Below, piece by piece: positions 58,509 to 64,000 of a DNA stretch of 64,000 bases; within the stretch, counting starts at the first letter, position 1; every line of letters begins with the position of its first letter. The translations under genes were made by a program, and so were the position numbers. Under the pieces are notes generated by a model that had not been told where the DNA came from, made no database searches, and saw nothing but the letters and a program-made list of their open reading frames with translations. This DNA comes from Nocardia rhamnosiphila NBRC 108938 (lineage in GTDB: Bacteria; Actinomycetota; Actinomycetes; Mycobacteriales; Mycobacteriaceae). Location: assembly GCF_000720425.1 (NCBI RefSeq), contig NZ_JOAJ01000002.1, positions 496,001-560,000 of the forward strand, read 5' to 3'.

Positions 58509-59960
58509 TCAGTGGGGGAGCATCTCCTCCCAGCTGGTGTGGCTGTCGGCCACCAGGTCGGTCTGCCGGTAGAGCTGCCCGTCGGGTCCCAGGTATTCAC
58601 CCGTGTTCGGGTCGTACTGGGCGAAGGCGACAGCCGGCGCGGCGGCACCCGGCGCGGTCGTATCCGCCGCCGGCGCGTTACCCGGCGACGGGGCGAATCG
58701 CGAATCCGGGGGGATGCCTTGTTCTTCCAGCTCCGGGTCGCGCGGGTACGGCCCGACCACCGGCTGGTCCGGGGCGACCGGGACGAAATCCTGGTCGCTG
58801 TTGCAGATGGCCGCGGTCGGGGCCCGCTTGGCGGGATTGCCGGCACACGGGATATTGCGTGCGCCGCGGACCGCTATCGGATGGTCCTGCGGCAGTTTGC
58901 AGTAGAGATTGTCCGGGGTGTCGATGGTGGTCACGTCCTGGGGCGACCGCCACTCCGACGGTGGGAGGAAACCGACCGTACACGCGGGCGGATCGGAGAC
59001 ACCGCTGATCCGGAAATCGCCGATGCCGAGCCCGGACGCGTTCTTGGTGGGCTGCACCGCCTGGACCAGGGACACCGCCGGCGGAAGCAGCACCAGCAGC
59101 TGTTCCAGACCAGCGTTGTAGGTAACCGCCAACTGCCCCACTGTGGTCAGGTTGGACAGCAGGACCGGCAGGGTGAGCTGTAGCGAATCCAGCAGTTCGG
59201 ACACCTCGTCGGCGAAACCGGGCCCGGAGTGCAGCAGGGTGCGCAGCTGCGGATCGTTCGCCACCAACTGCCCGGTGACATCGGCGGTGGCGCGGGTCCA
59301 GATCCGGATCGCGTCCGCCGACCGCACCTGCGAATCCAGCAGCGGCACGGCGTCTTCCACCAGGGTGCGCGTGTTGTCGCCGACACCGTTCAGTGTCGCG
59401 GTCAGTTCCTCGGCCGAACCCAGCAGCGAATCGAGATCATCGCTCGCGCCGTTGACACCGGCGAACATCTCGTCGAGCAGCCGGCGCAGATCGTCCTTCG
59501 GGATCGTCCCGACCAGCGCGCTGAGCCGGTCCAGCATCGGGCCGACGGGTTGCGGGATCTCGGTGTCGCGGCGGGCGATGGTGGCGCCGTCGTACAGATA
59601 CGGCGGGGAATCGGTGCGCGGCAGCAGATCCACGTACTGCTCACCCACCGCCGAGACGCTGCGCACCTCGGCGATCAGATCGGCCGGGATGCGGCGCGAG
59701 CCGTCGATCGCGAGCGTGGCTCGCACGCCGTCACCGGACAGGTCGACCCGGGTCACCTTGCCCACGCGGATACCCCGGTAGGTCACATTGCCGAACCGGT
59801 AGAGCCCACCGGCCTCCGGCAGGTCCACCGTCACATCGATGGTGCCGACCCCGGCCAGGCTCGGCAGTTTCATATAGAACACCGACATCACGACCAGGCC
59901 GATCACCGAGATGATACTGAAGATGATCAGCTGGGCACGAACGAAGCGGGACAGCAGCAT
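58509..59960 (-). CDS. mceF: MceF-family substrate-binding protein
   Basis: ATG 59960 overlaps the upstream stop (TGATG) and gives 483 residues; the longer frame is a shadow over mceE. The N-terminal membrane anchor is FVRAQLIIFSIISVIGLVVM; the MCE domain follows (TVDLPEAGGLYRFGNVTYRG, then VGKVTRVDLSGDGVRATLAI). Next come the helical segments that form the lipid tunnel (RRLLDEMFAGVNGASDDLDS, LQLTLPVLLSNLTTVGQLAV) and a long, partly acidic C-terminal tail. It is the last Mce subunit. Together with the others it should form the periplasmic channel of a lipid or steroid importer. Confidence 0.93.
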   Translation of the reverse strand: MLLSRFVRAQLIIFSIISVIGLVVMSVFYMKLPSLAGVGTIDVTVDLPEAGGLYRFGNVTYRGIRVGKVTRVDLSGDGVRATLAIDGSRRIPADLIAEVRSVSAVGEQYVDLLPRTDSPPYLYDGATIARRDTEIPQPVGPMLDRLSALVGTIPKDDLRRLLDEMFAGVNGASDDLDSLLGSAEELTATLNGVGDNTRTLVEDAVPLLDSQVRSADAIRIWTRATADVTGQLVANDPQLRTLLHSGPGFADEVSELLDSLQLTLPVLLSNLTTVGQLAVTYNAGLEQLLVLLPPAVSLVQAVQPTKNASGLGIGDFRISGVSDPPACTVGFLPPSEWRSPQDVTTIDTPDNLYCKLPQDHPIAVRGARNIPCAGNPAKRAPTAAICNSDQDFVPVAPDQPVVGPYPRDPELEEQGIPPDSRFAPSPGNAPAADTTAPGAAAPAVAFAQYDPNTGEYLGPDGQLYRQTDLVADSHTSWEEMLPH

Positions 59961-61240
59961 CAGCGGCCTCCGATCCCGGGCGGCAGGGGTATCTGCGGTA
60001 GCGGTAGCTGCGGCAGGGGGAACGGCAACGCGGGTGCCGGGGCGGGCGGCGCAGGTGGCGGCGCCGGGGGCTGCTCCGGTGCGGGGGCCGGGGTGGACTC
60101 CGGGGCCGGGGCGGGCGGCGGCGCGGTCACTCCGAAACCGAGCGGATTCTTCGTCTGCTCCGCGTAGCCCGGGTCGCCCACCGCCGCCTGGATGACGGCG
60201 GTGGGGTCGCCCCACGGCGTACCCAGCAGCAACTCCCGGCGCAGTCGCGGGATGGTCAGGTCGACCGTCGCGAACAGGTTGATGAAATCGCCGCGCACCC
60301 CGTTGTCGACGAGGTACTGCCCGTAGGGGAACACGGTCGCGAACGCGATGGCCTTGTTGATGTCCGGGCCCACATCGGCCAACGCCTTCAGCGTGGGTTC
60401 CAGATTGCGCAGGTTGGTGAGCAGATCGTCGTGCACCGCGGTCAGCACCCCGTTGGCCGTATCGTTGAAGGTGCGCAGGTGGTCGAGCGCGGTCACCAGG
60501 TCCGGCCGCTCCCGGATCAGGACGTCCAGGGCCGGCGGGATCCGGCGCAGGGCCTCGGTGAGGACGTCGCGCTGGGACGCGAAGGTTCCGCCGAGCCGGT
60601 TGAGTCCGTCGATGGTGGCGACGATATCGGCGCGCTGGGCGTCGAGCGCGCCCAGGAAGATGTCCAGCCGGTCCAGCAGGGCGCGGATATTCGTCTCGCG
60701 CCCCTCGAACGCCGCCCCGAGACTGCTGACGATATCGCCGACCTGGCCCAAACCGCCGCCGTTGACCACCACCGACAGCGAGGCCAGGGTCTGCTCGGTC
60801 GACGGGTAGGTGGCCGTGTCGTCGAGGGTGATCCGGGCGCCGGAATCCAACCGGCCCTGCGGCGCCTGCCCGGCCGGCGGATCCAGGGCCAGATGCATCG
60901 ATCCGAGCAGACTGGTCTGCCCGACCCGCGCCTGCGCGTTCGCCGGAACCACCTCGCCCGGCTCGATGGATACCTCCACCAGCGCGTGCCAGTTCTCGAC
61001 CCGGATATCGCCGATACTGCCGACCACCACATCGTCGATCAGCACCGGTGAGTTCGGGGTCAGGGTGCCGACATCGGCCATTTCGACGTAGAGCGTGGTG
61101 GCGTCGGGACCGCGGCCCGTGGCTCCGGGTAACGGCAGCGAGTTCACCCCGTCCCACGCGCATCCGGAGGCGGTGGCGATCACACACGCGAACCCCATGA
61201 CGGCCCTGCGCACCCGGCGCGCACGTCCCTGTCTCGCCAT
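59960..61240 (-). CDS. mceE: MceE-family lipoprotein (LprK-like)
   Basis: ATG 61240 gives 426 residues; a GTG at 61,255 in frame overlaps the mceD stop and is less likely. The signal peptide ends in a lipobox (MGFACVIATASGCAWDG), so the protein is lipid-anchored. The MCE domain follows (YVEMADVGTLTPNSPVLIDD, VVVGSIGDIRVENWHALVEV), then helices and a C-terminal proline-rich tail (PAPAPEQPPAPPPAPPAPAP). In mce operons the fifth gene is the lipoprotein, which fits the order here. Confidence 0.92.
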   Translation of the reverse strand: MARQGRARRVRRAVMGFACVIATASGCAWDGVNSLPLPGATGRGPDATTLYVEMADVGTLTPNSPVLIDDVVVGSIGDIRVENWHALVEVSIEPGEVVPANAQARVGQTSLLGSMHLALDPPAGQAPQGRLDSGARITLDDTATYPSTEQTLASLSVVVNGGGLGQVGDIVSSLGAAFEGRETNIRALLDRLDIFLGALDAQRADIVATIDGLNRLGGTFASQRDVLTEALRRIPPALDVLIRERPDLVTALDHLRTFNDTANGVLTAVHDDLLTNLRNLEPTLKALADVGPDINKAIAFATVFPYGQYLVDNGVRGDFINLFATVDLTIPRLRRELLLGTPWGDPTAVIQAAVGDPGYAEQTKNPLGFGVTAPPPAPAPESTPAPAPEQPPAPPPAPPAPAPALPFPLPQLPLPQIPLPPGIGGR

Positions 61241-61244
61241 GGGA

Positions 61245-62489
61245 TCACCGCCCACCGGGGAAGAGGATTTCGGCGAGGGTGGGCGCCGGTGGAGGTGGCG
61301 GAGCCGCCGGGTCGACGGCCGCCGCCGCGGGAACCAGATCGGGTTCGCTGTAGATGATGTTGTCCGGCGAGGCCGAGGGCCCGAGTCCGGGATTCACCGG
61401 CACCGGAAGGTAGTTGAAGTTCATCAGTCCGAGTACCGGCCCGAGGTAGTCGCGGCATTTGCGCGCGGCCTCTTCGGCGCCGATATTCTCCACGCTGGCG
61501 ATACCGCCGCAGACGAACTCGATCGGATTGGAGAAGTTGTTCAGCACGAAAACCCCTGCTTCGGTGCCGGTATCGGGGTTGTAGATGTTGTAGAAGTTGG
61601 CCAGGCTGGTCGGGAAGATGTGCAGCAGCTCCTCGAGCTCGCCCCGGTTGTCCACCAGGTTCTGGGTGACGTCGGCCAGCCGGCCCACCTGTTCGCTCGC
61701 CTTGTCCCGGTTCTCCGAGACGAAGCGCTGCACCTCGCCCACCGCGATGGCGAGATTGTTCAGGGCCGCGTCGAGCTCGGAACGGCTGCTGTCCAGCACG
61801 CTGGTCAGCGTGGCCAGCCGGTTCTGGAACTGCACGATCTGCACATTGCTGTCGCGCAGCGCGGTGACGAAGATCTGCAGGTTCTTGATGGTGTCGGCGA
61901 TATCGCCGCTACCGTGCGCCAGGATGCGGCCGACCCCGGACAGCTGTGCCAGCACCTGGCGCAACTTGTCGCCATTACCGGCGAGGGCATCGGCGGCGCT
62001 GTCGATGAACCGCCCCGCGGGCCCGGAGGATTTGTCGCCGTCGGGTCCCAGTTCGGTGGCCAGCCGGGTGAGCTGGGTTTTGATCTCGTCCCATTCCACC
62101 GGCACCGCGGTGCGTTCCAGCGGGATCACGGCACCGTCGGGCATGGTCTCGCCCTCGCCGCGATAGGCGGGGGTGAGCTGGACGTAGCGGGAGTCCACCA
62201 GACTCTGCGCGACGATCACCGCCCCCGCTTCGGCCGGGATGTCCACGTCCCGGTCGATGCGCAGTGCCATTTCCACGGTGGTGCCGCGCGGTTCGATACC
62301 CGCGATGGTGCCGACCTTCACCCCGGACACCCGCACATCGTCGCCGGGGTAGATGGCGGTGGCGGTCCCGAATACGGCACGAATGGTGGTGGGCGCGAGC
62401 ACTGTCCGGTTCACCACGACGAATGCGGCGGCCACCACCGCGACCGCCAGGATGCCCGCCACGAGCCGTGTGATCAGTGCCCGGTTCAT
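61245..62489 (-). CDS. mceD: MceD-family protein
   Basis: ATG 62489 overlaps the mceC stop (ATGA) and gives 414 residues. The membrane anchor is LVAGILAVAVVAAAFVVVNR; the MCE domain has IYPGDDVRVSGVKVGTIAGI, then VEMALRIDRDVDIPAEAGAV. The long helical part follows (LRQVLAQLSGVGRILAHGSG, EVQRFVSENRDKASEQVGRL), and the C-terminal end has FNYLPVPVNPGLGP, a recurrent motif of the subunit. The anchor and central helices form the transporter tunnel. Confidence 0.92.
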   Translation of the reverse strand: MNRALITRLVAGILAVAVVAAAFVVVNRTVLAPTTIRAVFGTATAIYPGDDVRVSGVKVGTIAGIEPRGTTVEMALRIDRDVDIPAEAGAVIVAQSLVDSRYVQLTPAYRGEGETMPDGAVIPLERTAVPVEWDEIKTQLTRLATELGPDGDKSSGPAGRFIDSAADALAGNGDKLRQVLAQLSGVGRILAHGSGDIADTIKNLQIFVTALRDSNVQIVQFQNRLATLTSVLDSSRSELDAALNNLAIAVGEVQRFVSENRDKASEQVGRLADVTQNLVDNRGELEELLHIFPTSLANFYNIYNPDTGTEAGVFVLNNFSNPIEFVCGGIASVENIGAEEAARKCRDYLGPVLGLMNFNYLPVPVNPGLGPSASPDNIIYSEPDLVPAAAAVDPAAPPPPPAPTLAEILFPGGR

Positions 62490-63547
62490 CGCGGCGCCTC
62501 CGGTTGTGGTGCCCCGGGTTGCGGTGCGGCCGGTTGCGGAGCCGGTGGCTGCGGGACCGAGCCGCCGAACGCGGCGTCCACGAATGGCCGGATCCACTGG
62601 GCCGGGATCAGGTTGGCGACATAGGCGTTGTAGAACGGTCCGCCGGATACCGCTTCGCCCTGGGTGAGGGAGGCTTTCGCCAGACCCGGGATGGCCGCGG
62701 CGATATTGTCCCGGTTGCGCTGCAGTAGTGCGGCCACCGAATTCAACCGGTCCAGGGCGGGCCCCAGCCGGGCTTCGTTATCGGCCACCAGCTTGGTGAG
62801 CTGATCGGCCACCGCCGCCGTATTGGCCAGCAGCGTCGCGATCGCCTGTCGGCGATCATCGAGGACCCCGATCAGCGTATTGGCATTGAGCAGCATGGTG
62901 TTCACCTGCTGACTGCGGTCGGCGAGGATCGCGGTAACGTCCCGGGACGCGGTGAGCAGATCGCGCAGCGCGGTATTGCGGCTGTTGATGGATTTCGACA
63001 GCTCCGACAGGCCGTCGAACGCGGGGCCCAGCTGCGGTGCGATCTGATCCAGTGTGGACGACAGCATATTCAGCGAGTTGTTCAGCGAATCGGTATCCAT
63101 GGCACCGGCAGTGGTGGTGAGGTCGCCCAGCGCGTCGGTCAGCGAATAGGGCGATGAGGTCCGCTCCACCGGGATGGTGTCCAGCGGGCGCAGGTGTTCG
63201 GTGCCGCGCGGAACCAGGGTCATGATCCGCTTGCCCAGCAGCGAACCCGTCTTGATCTGTACCGAGCTCTCCGCCCCGACCGGAACCGAGCTGCGCACCG
63301 TGAACACCACCCGCGCGTCCCCGTGGTCGAGTCCGACCTCGGTCACCGAGCCGACCCGCACCCCCGACACGATCACCTCGTCCCCGGCCTCCAACCCACC
63401 GGCCTCCTGGAAAACGGCTTGATAGCGCACCGTGGTGCCCCAGGCGATCGCCTGCTGTGACTGCAGCCCGAGGGAGATGACACAGAGGATGAGCACGATC
63501 CCGACCAGACCGTGCCGCAGCAGATGTCTTCCGCGATATCGAAACAT
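62486..63547 (-). CDS. mceC: MceC-family protein
   Basis: The 353-residue protein begins with a membrane anchor (HGLVGIVLILCVISLGLQSQ), then the MCE domain (YQAVFQEAGGLEAGDEVIVS, GVRVGSVTEVGLDHGDARVV, VQIKTGSLLGKRIMTLVPRG). Helical tunnel parts follow (LTDALGDLTTTAGAMDTDSL), ending in FYNAYVANLIPAQWIRPFV. The tail is a short Ala/Pro/Gln repeat (PAPQPAAPQPGAPQPE). It is coupled to mceD by a four-base overlap. Confidence 0.92.
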   Translation of the reverse strand: MFRYRGRHLLRHGLVGIVLILCVISLGLQSQQAIAWGTTVRYQAVFQEAGGLEAGDEVIVSGVRVGSVTEVGLDHGDARVVFTVRSSVPVGAESSVQIKTGSLLGKRIMTLVPRGTEHLRPLDTIPVERTSSPYSLTDALGDLTTTAGAMDTDSLNNSLNMLSSTLDQIAPQLGPAFDGLSELSKSINSRNTALRDLLTASRDVTAILADRSQQVNTMLLNANTLIGVLDDRRQAIATLLANTAAVADQLTKLVADNEARLGPALDRLNSVAALLQRNRDNIAAAIPGLAKASLTQGEAVSGGPFYNAYVANLIPAQWIRPFVDAAFGGSVPQPPAPQPAAPQPGAPQPEAPR

Positions 63548-63548
63548 C

Positions 63549-64000
63549 TCAGGGAGCGCACCTTCCGTCGGTCTGTACGGCGGCCGGGATCTCCACGACC
63601 TGCCCGGACAGATCGTTGACCCGTAGCGTCAAATCGCACAGGTAGTACTGGATGAAGTTGCCGTATGCCCCGGTGCGCACGAGTTTGCGGAAGTTCTCCG
63701 GCGCCTTCTGCAGTGCGGTGTCGAGGGTCTGGCTGTCGCCGTCGATATTCGCGGCGAGCTGGTTGACCTGCGCGATCGCCCCGGCCAGCGGCGACCGGCC
63801 CTGGGTGAGCAGATCGGCGACGGTGGCGGTGCCCGCCTCCAGCGAGTCGATCGCCGCGGCAATGGGGTCGCGGTCGTTGCTCAGTTGGGTGATGAGCTGT
63901 TCGAGCCGGTCCACCAGATTCGTGAACCGGCCGCCCTCCGCGGACAGCGTGGTCATCACGGTGTGGAGATTGTCGATCAACTGCTCGATGACCTCGTTGT
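63549..64000 (-). CDS. mceB: MceB-family protein, partial (5' end outside window)
   Basis: Only about the last 150 residues are in the window. They read NEVIEQLIDNLHTVMTTLSA, then FTNLVDRLEQLITQLSNDRD and the conserved end APENFRKLVRTGAYGNFIQY, YLCDLTLRVNDLSGQVV. This is the C-terminal signature of MceB. The stop is two bases before the mceC start. The yrbEA/B and mceA genes should lie to the right, beyond the window. Confidence 0.92.
   Translation of the reverse strand, partial: NEVIEQLIDNLHTVMTTLSAEGGRFTNLVDRLEQLITQLSNDRDPIAAAIDSLEAGTATVADLLTQGRSPLAGAIAQVNQLAANIDGDSQTLDTALQKAPENFRKLVRTGAYGNFIQYYLCDLTLRVNDLSGQVVEIPAAVQTDGRCAP

Overview
The window is high-GC actinobacterial DNA, most likely from Nocardia or a close relative. 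This rests on ESX/type VII secretion-associated genes (EspG, WXG/PPE-like and EspC-like proteins), several DUF3558 lipoproteins, an mce operon with Mce-associated membrane proteins, F420-type LLM oxidoreductases, a mycofactocin-coupled SDR and many cytochrome P450s. No rRNA, tRNA or CRISPR array was seen.

Region 1 (1-15.2 kb) is an accessory zone: a truncated XRE regulator with three small ORFs, two ESX-associated operons on the minus strand (4.8-1.6 kb and 14.9-11.8 kb), a membrane Ser/Thr kinase, lipoproteins, an A+T-richer orphan gene with a possible PD-(D/E)XK motif beside an ISL3 transposase remnant, and a pRiA4b ORF-3-like protein. It is visibly rearranged: a DUF3558 pseudogene with an internal deletion, a CoA-transferase fragment joined to a duplicated lipoprotein leader, and two probable frameshifts in ESX-linked genes.

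Region 2 (15.2-26.4 kb) holds a Uma2-family protein, then a minus-strand operon of a split B12-dependent acyl-CoA mutase, an LLM oxidoreductase and a CaiB-type CoA-transferase. Between the last two lies a tandem array of four micro-ORFs joined to each other and to both neighbours by ATGA overlaps. An SDR, zinc-ribbon protein, AraC regulator, sterol desaturase-family protein, methyltransferase, TetR regulator with a clear operator, and a toxin-antitoxin pair follow.

Region 3 (26.4-58.5 kb) is a large catabolic island. A minus-strand run of about 15.6 kb (42.0 to 26.4 kb) encodes two 3-ketosteroid-dehydrogenase-like flavoproteins, MhpC/MhpA/MhpB (meta-cleavage of a dihydroxyphenyl-acid), LLM and FMN enzymes, SDRs, a cyclase-family hydrolase, a ferredoxin and two P450s. 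A plus-strand run (44.2-50.5 kb) encodes a mycofactocin-type SDR, a third P450, two amidohydrolase-family proteins, a Rieske protein and an alpha/beta hydrolase. A fifth copy of the micro-ORF family couples the two amidohydrolases. A NuoF-like flavoprotein with a ferredoxin, two acyl-CoA ligases, an acyl-CoA dehydrogenase and a TetR regulator complete the set; repeated GAGAAT-N3-ATTCTC palindromes suggest shared control.

Region 4 (58.5-64 kb) is the 3' part of an mce operon (mceB partial, C, D, E, F). The inferred theme is Mce-mediated import of a hydrophobic substrate, CoA activation, P450 hydroxylation, ring dehydrogenation and Mhp-type aromatic ring cleavage. The substrate is unknown, and the later mhpD/E/F steps are not in the window.
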